Shown: one piece after another, positions 49,150 through 58,953 of the stretch
How the letters are laid out: every line of letters begins with the position of its first letter
How positions within the stretch are numbered: position 1 is the stretch's first letter
Origin: Bacteroidota bacterium
Lineage (GTDB): Bacteria > Bacteroidota > Bacteroidia > Flavobacteriales_D > Crocinitomicaceae
Length of the DNA stretch: 64,000 nucleotides
Reading direction: 5' to 3'
Assembly (NCBI GenBank): GCA_024280295.1
Contig: JAJRQK010000019.1
Span: 40,714 to 104,713 of the forward strand
Position numbers and translations under genes: made by a program
The notes under the pieces: model-generated
What the model was told of the DNA's origin: nothing
What the model saw: the letters and a program-made list of their open reading frames with translations, nothing else
Database searches by the model: none

Positions 49150-49695
49150 TCATTTAGTTATGATAACCTTGACAGTACGTTCAATTTCCATATCACCGCG
49201 GTACCAATCTTGAATTGTGATAGTGGTTTCACCCTCTTCTAGTGCTTTAAATATATATGTTTCAGTTGCACGATCTCCTCCTGCACTGCCTTTTGCAAAT
49301 TTATTGTTGTATTTCAACTTCTTGTGGATCAACTGTAATAATGATTCGTCTTTTGACCAACATTCCTTTTGGATTCCAACAGACCCGTGAACTGTTCCTG
49401 TGTATGAAACTTTCTCACCAATTTTTAGTTCAATTTCACTTGTAAATGGAGTGATAGTTTTCATGCCCTTTGAGTCCTTAACTTTATTGGTTACCTGTGT
49501 TTTTACTGCTTCTTCAGATTTCACTTCTGAATTAACTTTTTCAACTGGCTCTTTAAAATCAGTGTGCACAGTTAAATCGATTGATTCATTCAAATCTATT
49601 TCTTCTGGTGCTTCAGACTGTTCTGTTACTTCAGAGCAAGAAATAAAAAACACTCCCAGTATTAGCGTTAATATAATTGATGTATATGCTTTCAT
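49150..49695 (-). CDS. Hypothetical lipoprotein, possibly chagasin (I42 inhibitor)-like C-terminal domain
   Basis: Lipobox LGVFFISC; C-terminal GSAGGDRATETYIFKALEEGETTITIQDWYRGDMEIERTVKVII. Confidence 0.6.
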   Translation of the reverse strand: MKAYTSIILTLILGVFFISCSEVTEQSEAPEEIDLNESIDLTVHTDFKEPVEKVNSEVKSEEAVKTQVTNKVKDSKGMKTITPFTSEIELKIGEKVSYTGTVHGSVGIQKECWSKDESLLQLIHKKLKYNNKFAKGSAGGDRATETYIFKALEEGETTITIQDWYRGDMEIERTVKVIITK

Positions 49696-49933
49696 AGTTT
49701 GTTTTTTGTGGTTCGTGAAATTAATAATCTTTGATGAATTGATTCAAATTTGGTTAGATTAATCATGCTACGATATTCAATTCTAGAATGAGTATGCAAT
49801 TTTGATACCAAAATTATGGATTGCTGACTGGCAGGATTCTCTATACGTTTTTATAGAGCTTTCTCTAAGCAAATAACTATTATTGTAACAATAATTACCT
49901 ATATGTATTATATTTAAAATCAATCTTCAAAAT

Positions 49934-52153
49934 ATGAAATCACTCATCCTATTTCTATTTTTCTGTATGTCGACTATCTATGCAGCGGCTCAATTTACTT
50001 ATACGCTTCGAATAAAAGATACTCAAGGCAGGCTCATGAATAATGTTGAGGTAACTGCCGAGAATAAATCCCAAAATATTACATTAAAGGCTACAACGGA
50101 TAATCAAGGGAAGGCAATTTTTCAATTGATTGAACCTGGAAATTACTCCTTTAGTTTTCTAGAATCTAAAGATATAGCCTCTGCTGAAGTAAAAGAAGGA
50201 TTCTCTGGTAAATTTACACGGTCAGTGACCTATGATCCAAAAGGAGTGTTTGTTGAAAAACCGAAAGCTGATCGCTCTAATATTGTCTTTATAACAGGTG
50301 ACCCATTCAAATTACGAAATGATCGCTCTGCTTGTAAGGTGAATATTTTGGTAAAAACAACAAAGCGAGCTCTTGTTCCTCATGTTAAAATTTCGATAGT
50401 TTCTATTAAGAATAAAACAGTCTATTCAAGTAAAACCAATGCATCTGGAAAAGCGACATTTTACCTTCCAGCGAATCAAGAATTCGAAATTGATGTTGAA
50501 GATCTGGTGGCGTACGATCATCTCTTTATTAAGAATTATGGAGGGATGGAAATGTCAGAAGTGATTTTCTATGAAAGAACTAAAGTCAATGAAATTGAAA
50601 AGGGAGATACACTGGTTCAAAATCGTATATCACAAATTTCTGGTACATCGAGTCACATTCTTTACACGTTAAATTTAAAAAATTTCAATGGCGTTCCTCT
50701 TGTAGATGAGCCCGTATATTTGAAGGCAATGAATAGCGATCGAGTAGTTGAAGGAAAGACGAATTCGCAAGGAGTTTGTAAGCTTATGCTACTTAAAGGT
50801 GATGATTACATTTTAAATTTAAAGCATGAGAGTGGGTTGTTACTCGTAAATGCTCCATCTTCAAAAGGATTTAAAACAGAATCTTCTACACGAAGGTATC
50901 GCGGCTCGAAACTCATCGAACAATTAATTGCTGAACAGAAGGCTGAGATGGATGCAATTATGGCAAGGTATGATAGTGATTTCAACAGTGCAAATCAAGA
51001 AATGACATTCCACGATACGCCAGTCCAAAAAATTGATGCCCCTAATGATTATCTTACGTTAACTAGTCAAGGATTTGATATTAATTTTAATAATTCGGGA
51101 CGGGCAGGAACACCAACTGTAATTGATGACAAGATGTATTCTCAGCAAGGCTTGTATTCTTCAAATTATTTTTGTCTAAAAGCAAACACAGGAAGTTTTA
51201 TTTGGGGATTAGAGCTTGGAGAGTCAGGGATTTCACCAGCAGTTTATCATAATGGAGTTCTCTTAATTAATACAGCGTCCTGCACATTATATGCGATTGA
51301 TGCAGATTCAGGTGAATTATTATGGAGTCGATGGCTGGCAAGCTATGTTTACTCAACTCCAACGGCTGATGATAATAGTGTTTATGTTGTTTACAGTCAT
51401 GGTGAATACCCTGTGATAGTGAGTTTTGATCTTCGAACAGGTGAATTTAATTGGATGCAACCGGTCGATAATGAAGCGATTGCCTGTCCTGTTGTTGCAG
51501 GTTCAGAAGTGCATTTGGCATCGCAAAGCGGAATTTACTACGTTTTTGATAAAGAATCAGGTGATAAGAAACTAACATCATCATCTGTAAAGGTAGTTTC
51601 ATCTCCAACGATTATTGGTGATAAAATCTATGTTACTGCTACTTTCGGTGGGACTGAGAAGTTAGTTGTCTTAGATCGGAAAACATTAAAACTGAAGAAA
51701 GCATATCCAACTTCGCTTACTTCTTTGAAGACTTCGGGGATTCGTAATGCAGATGAAACCGATCAAATGAATTTCAACGGATCACATCCTATCGTCTATC
51801 AGAATAAGGTTGTGGTAGTGACAGACCGAAACTCTATTAGGGCGTTTGATACTCAATCGGAAAAACTAATTTGGGAAAAATCAATCACTACAAATTCAGA
51901 TCAATTACCAATAGTTGCAAATAATCGCGTGATTATCACTTCAACTTCTGGAGATGTAATGTCCTATGACATTATGACGGGCAATTCTAAGTTGATTAAA
52001 AAGATAGATGGTGAAATTGAAGGTCAACCGATTGCGCGTAATGGCTTGTTGTATATTGCTACTGGAGGTATAATTAAAATTATCAAATCACTCCATCTTT
52101 TTGAGTGGAATCAATGGAATAAAGATGCGAGTCATAATACCGTTTGGAAGTAG
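49934..52153 (+). CDS. PQQ-like beta-propeller protein with N-terminal Ig-like/carboxypeptidase-regulatory-like repeats
   Basis: Signal peptide; repeated KxTxxxGxxxFxL segments; blades LYAIDADSGELLWSRW, SFDLRTGEFNWMQPV, IRAFDTQSEKLIWEKSI. Confidence 0.85.
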   Translation: MKSLILFLFFCMSTIYAAAQFTYTLRIKDTQGRLMNNVEVTAENKSQNITLKATTDNQGKAIFQLIEPGNYSFSFLESKDIASAEVKEGFSGKFTRSVTYDPKGVFVEKPKADRSNIVFITGDPFKLRNDRSACKVNILVKTTKRALVPHVKISIVSIKNKTVYSSKTNASGKATFYLPANQEFEIDVEDLVAYDHLFIKNYGGMEMSEVIFYERTKVNEIEKGDTLVQNRISQISGTSSHILYTLNLKNFNGVPLVDEPVYLKAMNSDRVVEGKTNSQGVCKLMLLKGDDYILNLKHESGLLLVNAPSSKGFKTESSTRRYRGSKLIEQLIAEQKAEMDAIMARYDSDFNSANQEMTFHDTPVQKIDAPNDYLTLTSQGFDINFNNSGRAGTPTVIDDKMYSQQGLYSSNYFCLKANTGSFIWGLELGESGISPAVYHNGVLLINTASCTLYAIDADSGELLWSRWLASYVYSTPTADDNSVYVVYSHGEYPVIVSFDLRTGEFNWMQPVDNEAIACPVVAGSEVHLASQSGIYYVFDKESGDKKLTSSSVKVVSSPTIIGDKIYVTATFGGTEKLVVLDRKTLKLKKAYPTSLTSLKTSGIRNADETDQMNFNGSHPIVYQNKVVVVTDRNSIRAFDTQSEKLIWEKSITTNSDQLPIVANNRVIITSTSGDVMSYDIMTGNSKLIKKIDGEIEGQPIARNGLLYIATGGIIKIIKSLHLFEWNQWNKDASHNTVWK

Positions 52154-52230
52154 ATTGAATCGTAATGATTGTCTTAGATTTATCTGAACAATGTTCTTAA
52201 ATTAGTGTGAGAATAAGATATAGTTAAACT

Positions 52231-52824
52231 ATGAGACTTGATTTTTTATCTGATATTATATTAGAAAACGCACATGTTCTTTTGCGCCCATTAGTTGCTT
52301 CTGATTTTAATGAACTGTTGCCATTCTCTCTCAATGAACCTGAATTGTGGTTTTATTCACTGGTTTCCGGTGCTGGAGAGGATAACTTGCAAAACTATAT
52401 GCAATATGCATTAGGTCAAAAGGAAAAACAAACTTCATATCCTTTTCTAGTAATCGATAAGGTTAGTGGTAGGGTTGCAGGATCAACTCGATTCTATGAT
52501 TATCAAGAGCATCATAATACTATTCAACTTGGATTTACTTGGTATGGGGAAAAATTTCAAAGAACAGAATTAAATAAAAATTGTAAATATTTATTACTTG
52601 AATACGCATTTGAAACATTAAACCTTAGTCGTGTTGAATTTCGTGCTGATAAAGATAATCAGCGTTCAATTCTAGCGATGAAGAGTATTGGATGTACAGA
52701 AGAAGGCATTCTTAGAAGTAATTGTGTAAGTCCAAATGGAAGAAGAGATAGTATCGTCTTAAGCATACTGAAATCGGAGTGGAGAGAGGAAATAAAGAAT
52801 CGACTTGCCATGAGGATTGGCTAG
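52231..52824 (+). CDS. GNAT family N-acetyltransferase (RimJ/RimL-like)
   Basis: NAHVLLRPLVASDFNELLPF, GRVAGSTRFYDY, LNLSRVEFRADKDNQRSILAMKSIGCTEEGILRS. Confidence 0.92.
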   Translation: MRLDFLSDIILENAHVLLRPLVASDFNELLPFSLNEPELWFYSLVSGAGEDNLQNYMQYALGQKEKQTSYPFLVIDKVSGRVAGSTRFYDYQEHHNTIQLGFTWYGEKFQRTELNKNCKYLLLEYAFETLNLSRVEFRADKDNQRSILAMKSIGCTEEGILRSNCVSPNGRRDSIVLSILKSEWREEIKNRLAMRIG

Positions 52825-52901
52825 ACCTATTCTTCAGAGTAGAAGTTAAAGTAGGTTAGGTATTTATAATTCAAGAAAGTTAATCGAAGTGTATTGTTAT
52901 T

Positions 52902-54734
52902 ATGGAAGATCGACATCCTCATCAGGTTAAATTATTAAAATTACTACTTCAAGAAATGAAAGGACAGGAGAAGATATATTCTCTCGGACCAGAGTCTAGT
53001 TTGAAGCACTTGAAATCGATTGGAGTAGTACTTCATCCAATAAGTGTTACGCGTAAAAAGTTTGGCTATGCTGAATACCCAGAGATTTCCTTCAAGCTTC
53101 CGTTTGCATTGGAGGCTGCACTTTTTCGAGACAACAGTGCGATCGAATGCTTTATCGAAGGAGAAGAATCAGTAAAAGGAGTTTTTCTTGGTATGAACGG
53201 CCGAAAGGGAGATTTTCGATTATACACCCCCGACTTCCCTCATTGGGTTGAAGATGAAGGAGTTGGTCTTAAGCTTGCGCCAGATCATCGAACATTTGAA
53301 CGAATGCAAGGTGCTATAAAGAAATTAGATGAGAAGTCGTCAACTCAAGCTGTTTTCAAGCAGATTCATGGAAAGGAGGACTTTGATGATTCAGTGTCTG
53401 TGTCCCAAGCGATTAAATTTCATAATCAATCACTGAATGAGAGTCAGCAAGAAGCTGTTTCTAAAATGACGGAAGGAAAAGGACTATCCGTTTTACATGG
53501 CCCGCCTGGTACTGGGAAGACAACAACTTTGATTGAAATCATTGTGCAAAAGATCGAGAGAGGAGATCGGATTTTGGTGACTGCTCCAAGTAATGCTGCT
53601 GTGGATCATATTGCTGGAGAGTTAGTATCTGTTGGATTAAATATTTTGCGTGTCGGAAATACATTAAAAGTAAACAAGGATATTTATGCGCATACTCCAG
53701 AAGGTCGGTTAATTAATGCAAAAGAATTTAAAGAAATAAAAAAACTTAAAATTCGATCAGAGGAACTTAGAAAAATGTCTTACCAATACAAACGCAATTT
53801 CGGAAAAGCAGAACGAGAACAGCGGTCACTCTTAATACGGGAGTCGAAGAGTATACGCAAAGAAATTCGGGCAATAAAGAATTATTTTGATGAAAAGTTA
53901 GTTAAAAAAGCTGATGTTATTATTGGTACTCCTATTGGGCTAGATGGATTTCTTCCCGAAGACGCTTTATTTGATGCGTTACTATTTGATGAGTCTGGTC
54001 AAGCTATTGAACCACTAGCTTGGGTTGTTTTCCCTTATGCAAATTCATGGATCTTGGCTGGCGACCCATTTCAATTACCACCAACTGTAATCTCGCAGGA
54101 TGCCTCTAATAACGGCTTAAATATTTCAATATTAGAGCATGCATTTAAAAAGTGTAAATCAATTTCATTTCTTGATACACAATATAGAATGTTAAAGAAT
54201 ATTGCAGAATTTTCCAATCGTGAATTTTATGAGAATAAATTAAAGTCCGCAGCTGGGTTAGAGAGTGCTGGAAATGAAGTTATTTTTATTGACACAGCTG
54301 GAACGGAATTTGAAGAATCCCACGGAAAGAATGGAATGAGTCTGCAGAATGAAGGGGAATTAATCACTCTTAGAAGTCTAATACAGGCTGAGAAGATTGA
54401 TTTAAAAAAGGCGGTACTGATTTCTCCGTATGCAGGACAAACTCAGTTGGCAAAGGAGTTACTGCCTGATAAACTCCAAGTAAGTACTATTGATAGCTTT
54501 CAAGGTCAAGAGAAAGAAATCGTTCTAGTGTCTTTAGTTCGCTCAAATTCTGAGGGTATCATTGGTTTTTTAAAAGATTACCGAAGAATGAATGTGGCAT
54601 TGACACGAGCCAAATCTAGGTTGATTGTTATTGGTGATAGCTCTACAATTGGCCATGATTCTTTTTACGCTTCATTCTTATCCTACATAGAAGAAATTGA
54701 TGCATATAGAAGTGCTTGGGAATTTATGAAATAA
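52902..54734 (+). CDS. SF1 helicase, IGHMBP2/UPF1-like AAA domain protein
   Basis: LHGPPGTGKTTTLIEII, APSNAAVDHIA, LLFDESGQAIEP, GDPFQLPPTV, STIDSFQGQEKEIVLVSLVRSN, RRMNVALTRAK. Confidence 0.94.
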   Translation: MEDRHPHQVKLLKLLLQEMKGQEKIYSLGPESSLKHLKSIGVVLHPISVTRKKFGYAEYPEISFKLPFALEAALFRDNSAIECFIEGEESVKGVFLGMNGRKGDFRLYTPDFPHWVEDEGVGLKLAPDHRTFERMQGAIKKLDEKSSTQAVFKQIHGKEDFDDSVSVSQAIKFHNQSLNESQQEAVSKMTEGKGLSVLHGPPGTGKTTTLIEIIVQKIERGDRILVTAPSNAAVDHIAGELVSVGLNILRVGNTLKVNKDIYAHTPEGRLINAKEFKEIKKLKIRSEELRKMSYQYKRNFGKAEREQRSLLIRESKSIRKEIRAIKNYFDEKLVKKADVIIGTPIGLDGFLPEDALFDALLFDESGQAIEPLAWVVFPYANSWILAGDPFQLPPTVISQDASNNGLNISILEHAFKKCKSISFLDTQYRMLKNIAEFSNREFYENKLKSAAGLESAGNEVIFIDTAGTEFEESHGKNGMSLQNEGELITLRSLIQAEKIDLKKAVLISPYAGQTQLAKELLPDKLQVSTIDSFQGQEKEIVLVSLVRSNSEGIIGFLKDYRRMNVALTRAKSRLIVIGDSSTIGHDSFYASFLSYIEEIDAYRSAWEFMK

Positions 54735-54738
54735 AAAA

Positions 54739-54763
54739 AAGCCTATCATAATGATAGGCTTTC
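54739..54763. terminator. Bidirectional intrinsic terminator
   Basis: AAGCCTATCAT/ATGATAGGCTT hairpin preceded by an A-run, between convergent genes. Confidence 0.8.
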
Positions 54764-54792
54764 CAGTACTAAAAAAATTTATGTTGCAAAGA

Positions 54793-54984
54793 TTAAATTA
54801 CTTTAACATTAACAGCGTTTAATCCTTTTCTACCTTCTTCGAGTTCAAATTCTACATCATCACCTTCACGAATTTCATCGATCAAACCTGACACGTGTAC
54901 GAAATGTTCTTTTCCAGACTCATCTTCGCTTATGAAACCAAATCCTTTAGCTTCATTGAAGAATTTTACTTTACCTTTACTCAT
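54793..54984 (-). CDS. Cold-shock domain protein
   Basis: Start trimmed to MSKGKVKFFNEAKGFGFISEDESGKEHFVHVSGL; C-terminal EEGRKGLNAVNVKVI. Confidence 0.95.
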   Translation of the reverse strand: MSKGKVKFFNEAKGFGFISEDESGKEHFVHVSGLIDEIREGDDVEFELEEGRKGLNAVNVKVI

Positions 54985-55187
54985 TGTATTGTTTTTATAT
55001 AATTGATGCAAATATAGTAAAATAAATCGTGAACCTTGCGAAAAAATATTTTTTTAATCGCGATAGCCTAGTCAACGGGCTTATCATCATCTATTCTTGG
55101 ATCACTGAATTCTTTATACTGAAGTAATTATTGGGGAAATCGATCGCATTTAGCGAATGACTTTCTGCTTCATATTCCCCTTCGGTA

Positions 55188-55652
55188 CTACGATAACAAT
55201 CCTTGCCTAGCAATAAATTCTAGTTGCTTATTAGCCTTTTCAAGCGCGATTATGAGTTGCTCATTTTCTTTTCTCAACGAATAAATTTCGTAAGCTTGCT
55301 TAATCACAAGTAATAAATCTTGCGCATCCCATGGTTTGGCTATATAGCGATATACTTGTCCTTGGTTAATCGCTCCTATAATAGCTTCGATATCTGAATA
55401 GCCAGTGATTAGTATCCGAATTGTATCAGGATATTCATTTTTTAACTTTGAAAGGAACTCTACACCAGTCATATTTGGCATTCGCTGATCAGATAATACT
55501 ACTTGAATATTGTTTTCTTTCATTATCTCCAAACCTAAAGAGGCACTTTCTGCAACATGAATAGTAAATTCTCTTCGGAAAGTTGCTTTAAACGATGTTA
55601 GGTTGTGTTTTTCATCATCGACATATAAAACATGTATATCTGGGCTGTTCAT
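55188..55652 (-). CDS. Response regulator (receiver domain, RpfG/HupR-like) with short C-terminal coiled coil
   Basis: Start trimmed to MNSPDIHVLYVDDEKHNL; VVLSDQRMPNMTGVEFL, RILITGYSDIEAIIGAINQGQVYRYIAKPWD. Confidence 0.92.
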   Translation of the reverse strand: MNSPDIHVLYVDDEKHNLTSFKATFRREFTIHVAESASLGLEIMKENNIQVVLSDQRMPNMTGVEFLSKLKNEYPDTIRILITGYSDIEAIIGAINQGQVYRYIAKPWDAQDLLLVIKQAYEIYSLRKENEQLIIALEKANKQLEFIARQGLLS

Positions 55653-55768
55653 AGGAGGGGAGTTAGCAAATGCAATTAGCACAATAGAGCAGGAAAATAC
55701 GAATAAATTGCCGAATTATTTAAACTGTAAACGATATTCTGATCTATCGCCGACAGTTGATTGGCATA

Positions 55769-55791
55769 TTCAACTGAAATTTTCAGTTGAA
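55769..55791. promoter_or_regulatory. Perfect palindrome, candidate operator
   Basis: TTCAACTGAAA-T-TTTCAGTTGAA; extra CAGTTGA half-site at 55754-55760; lies between divergent genes. Confidence 0.65.
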
Positions 55792-55826
55792 AATTGATTT
55801 ATATAGATTAAGAATTAACAAATGAT

Positions 55827-55834
55827 TATCTTTG
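55827..55834 (+). promoter_or_regulatory. Candidate -7 box (TATCTTTG) of the ThiF-nitroreductase operon
   Basis: Matches TAnnTTTG; no clear -33 TTG at ideal spacing, so tentative. Confidence 0.3.
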
Positions 55835-55869
55835 TTGACTGATTTGTTGCTGAAATTCGAATCAATTGC

Positions 55870-58215
55870 TTGATGATGAAAGAGAAACTAACATTGCAAG
55901 CTAGCGTAACCGCTAAGATGGACTTTACTTCTACAGTGCTACTGTATCGCTTAAAGAGCGAGTCAGACCAGTTGGAGGTGACCGAGTTATTAGAAAATCA
56001 TCAACCTAGAGTACGGGATGAATTGAATTCACAGCTTCATGAACTTATTAAGTTACGTTATCCTAAGCAGAAGCTATCAAATCAGAAAACAAAATTATTA
56101 ATTAATCAACTTTTAAACTCGACTCCATTACATCAATATGGTGTATGGGCGTACTACCCTTGGAGTAATAGTTTAGTTCATATACTAGATGAAGCTGAAT
56201 TCATTGAAGTTAAAACTAACAGAAACAAGCATAAAATCACTGAAGCAGAGAGTAAGATCTTAAGTAAACAGATTGTTGGTGTTGTTGGTCTTTCAGTTGG
56301 TAGAACGATTTCTGCTACAATGACTATGGAGCGAAGCTATGGTGAAATTCGCTTGGCTGACTATGATATTTTAGAACTTAGTAATTACAATCGAATTCGT
56401 TCTGGATTATTTGATCTAGGTCTTAATAAAACGGTCTCACTTGCTCGTGAAATTGCGGAAATTGATCCTTATCTCAAAGTAACTTGCTTTCATGATGGCT
56501 TGACTGAGGGGAATATGGATGAGTTTTTCACGAAAAACGGAAAAATAAATGTCTTAATCGATGAGTGTGATGGGTTGGATATCAAGATTTTATTGAGAGA
56601 AAAAGCGAAAAAACTTCAAATTCCAGTGATCATGGATATGAACGATCGTGGAACAATGGATATAGAGCGTTTCGACTTGGAGCCAGATCGCCCCTTGCTA
56701 CATGGGTTGATAGGTCATTTAGATTCAACTAAACTTAAGGGATTGACTAATGAAGAAAAAATTCCATATATCATGCCAATGCTTGGCGAATCAACAATCT
56801 CCACAAAGTTGAAAGCATCCATGCTCGAAATTGAGCAAACGATCACGACCTGGCCTCAATTAGCTTCCGATGTTACGCTAGGTGGTGCTGTTACAGCAAA
56901 TATTTATAGAAGAATAATACTTGGTGAGTTTACAGATTCTGGACGTTACTTTGTGGATATAGATGATATTATTCGTAATAAAGAATCAACTCCGTTTAAG
57001 ATTTATGAACCAACAATTTATGAAAGGAAAGACGATCTTAATGATTCAAATATCCTCCAGTATATTGAAAATTTAGATTTTGCTATTCAGAAGAATCAAC
57101 TTGATATAAGTAAGGCGCAAATTGAGATTATACTAAAAGCGGCTACTTTGGCAAGTTCAACCGCGAATGCTCAACCATGGAAATGGTGTTATTACAAACA
57201 GTCATTGATCCTTCTTCATGATGCATCTGTTGCAAACTCGTTTGGTGATTTCGAGAATTTAGGGTCCAATATATCTTATGGTGCTGCTCTTGAAAATCTT
57301 GTGCAAAAGTCACAAAAAATAGGTCTGTTTCCATTAATAGAATCTACTCCCCATAAAAAGAAGGGATCACATGTAGTAGCAGTCATAAAATTTTTCGCAC
57401 TAAATAATTGTGTTGAGGAACTCATCCAAGATAACCTTGCTGAATTCATAGAACTGCGCTGTACAAATCGTAGAGATGGACATTATTCATTACTAGAAGA
57501 TGAGGATCTCAATCAGCTTGTTTCATCAGCAAATTCTGTTGCGGGAGTAAAATTAAAACTTTTTACAGATCCTGTAATAATTCGAGCTACTGGAAAATTG
57601 ATTGGTGAAAGTGATAAATTTCGATTTTTAAATGAAAGTGGTCATAAAGATTTCTTTATACATGAAGTGCGTTGGACGAAGGAGGAAAGTGAGAAGACTC
57701 GTGACGGCATTGATTTGAGAACAACAGAACTTTCTGAAGCTGCAATTGCTGGATTGAGAATGGCTAGTGATTTTGATGTTATTGAGCATTTAAAAGTTTG
57801 GGATGGAGGAGGTGTCTTTACTAAGGCTGCAACCCAAGCATTTGAGCAAACTAGCGCAATTGGCCTGTTTTGTGTCGATAAATGTTCTCCTGAGAATGCA
57901 TTATTAACTGGGAGAAGTTTAGCAAGGACTTGGCTGAAAGCAACAAAATTGAATATCGCTGTACAGCCTTGGATGAGTATGAATTTTAACTTCAACAGAT
58001 TGATTTCAGGATCAGGAATAGGAATGGATGAAGATTTTGCCGATTCAATGAAAAAAATTCGCGCCTTATATGAAGAACTCTTAGGGTTTGATAGTCAATT
58101 TAAAGAGTTGTTTCTTGTCAGATTTTTTAAGGGAAATGCGCCGAGCATTAAATCAATGCGAAAACCAATTAAGGAAATATTTTTTGACTTAAGATCTCAT
58201 AGGCGTGAACTTTAA
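55870..58215 (+). CDS. ThiF/E1-like adenylyltransferase fused to nitroreductase (Rv1355c/MoeY-like)
   Basis: ThiF fold IVGVVGLSVGRTISATMTMERSYGEIRLADYDILELSNYNRIRSG, DECDGLDIKILLREKAKKLQIPVIMD; nitroreductase FMN motif AATLASSTANAQPWKW. Confidence 0.87.
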   Translation: MMMKEKLTLQASVTAKMDFTSTVLLYRLKSESDQLEVTELLENHQPRVRDELNSQLHELIKLRYPKQKLSNQKTKLLINQLLNSTPLHQYGVWAYYPWSNSLVHILDEAEFIEVKTNRNKHKITEAESKILSKQIVGVVGLSVGRTISATMTMERSYGEIRLADYDILELSNYNRIRSGLFDLGLNKTVSLAREIAEIDPYLKVTCFHDGLTEGNMDEFFTKNGKINVLIDECDGLDIKILLREKAKKLQIPVIMDMNDRGTMDIERFDLEPDRPLLHGLIGHLDSTKLKGLTNEEKIPYIMPMLGESTISTKLKASMLEIEQTITTWPQLASDVTLGGAVTANIYRRIILGEFTDSGRYFVDIDDIIRNKESTPFKIYEPTIYERKDDLNDSNILQYIENLDFAIQKNQLDISKAQIEIILKAATLASSTANAQPWKWCYYKQSLILLHDASVANSFGDFENLGSNISYGAALENLVQKSQKIGLFPLIESTPHKKKGSHVVAVIKFFALNNCVEELIQDNLAEFIELRCTNRRDGHYSLLEDEDLNQLVSSANSVAGVKLKLFTDPVIIRATGKLIGESDKFRFLNESGHKDFFIHEVRWTKEESEKTRDGIDLRTTELSEAAIAGLRMASDFDVIEHLKVWDGGGVFTKAATQAFEQTSAIGLFCVDKCSPENALLTGRSLARTWLKATKLNIAVQPWMSMNFNFNRLISGSGIGMDEDFADSMKKIRALYEELLGFDSQFKELFLVRFFKGNAPSIKSMRKPIKEIFFDLRSHRREL

Positions 58216-58882
58216 ACTTAGAGCTTTTCGTGCAATCGATGAACCTGAAACTTGCGGTCAATACCTTGATGAGCACCTTGAAGTCTTGCGTATTTTCGGA
58301 ATCACTAAAATAACTTCTGCAAATGATGATTGGTTAAGAAATCCATCATGCTATGTGATTATCGCTGAAGATCCTAAATCAGGGCAAATAGTTGGAGGAA
58401 TTAGAGTTCAACAAGTTGGAGGCACTCAACCTCTCCCGGTGGAAGATGCAATTGGTTTTATGGATTCCGCGATACACTTACTGGTTAAAGATCATCATTT
58501 TAATAGAGGAGCAGGAGAATTATGTGGATTATGGAATGCTCGCTCAGTAGCAGGACTAGGTCTTAGTAAAATATTGATTAGAGCTGGATTGTCTATCACA
58601 AACCAATTAGGTATCAAAACGATGTTCGGGATTTGCGCCGAATTGACCTTGCCAATGTTCAAAAGTGTTGGTTACGAAATTGAAGAATCACTGGGGAATT
58701 GTGGGACTTTTTATTATCCCAATGAAGACCTTGTTGCGTATGCCTTAATTATGGACGCAAATTCTCTTCCACAAGCGGAAGAAATAGAAAGATCAATTGT
58801 ACTTAAGTTAAGGGAATCACCTATAATTCGTACCGTAGAGATAGGTCCGAAAGGTGAAATGGAAGTAGAATATGAATTATAG
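58205..58882 (+). CDS. GNAT-fold acyltransferase-like protein (LuxI/GNAT superfamily resemblance)
   Basis: YVIIAEDPKSGQIVGGIRVQ; GELCGLWNARSVAGLGLSKILIRAGLSITNQLGIKTMFGICAELTLPMFKSVGYEIEESLG; overlaps the preceding CDS by 11 bp. Confidence 0.7.
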   Translation: MNFKLRAFRAIDEPETCGQYLDEHLEVLRIFGITKITSANDDWLRNPSCYVIIAEDPKSGQIVGGIRVQQVGGTQPLPVEDAIGFMDSAIHLLVKDHHFNRGAGELCGLWNARSVAGLGLSKILIRAGLSITNQLGIKTMFGICAELTLPMFKSVGYEIEESLGNCGTFYYPNEDLVAYALIMDANSLPQAEEIERSIVLKLRESPIIRTVEIGPKGEMEVEYEL

Positions 58883-58953
58883 AAAATCATACTAATTAAG
58901 ATTAATTTCTTACTTTAGCGTTCACTAGCTGAAGAACTTCCCGTTGAATTATT

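Noticed and set aside
55769-55791. Palindrome interpreted as an intrinsic terminator
   Set aside because: AT-rich stem and no T-tract on either strand; sits between divergent genes, where a terminator is not expected.
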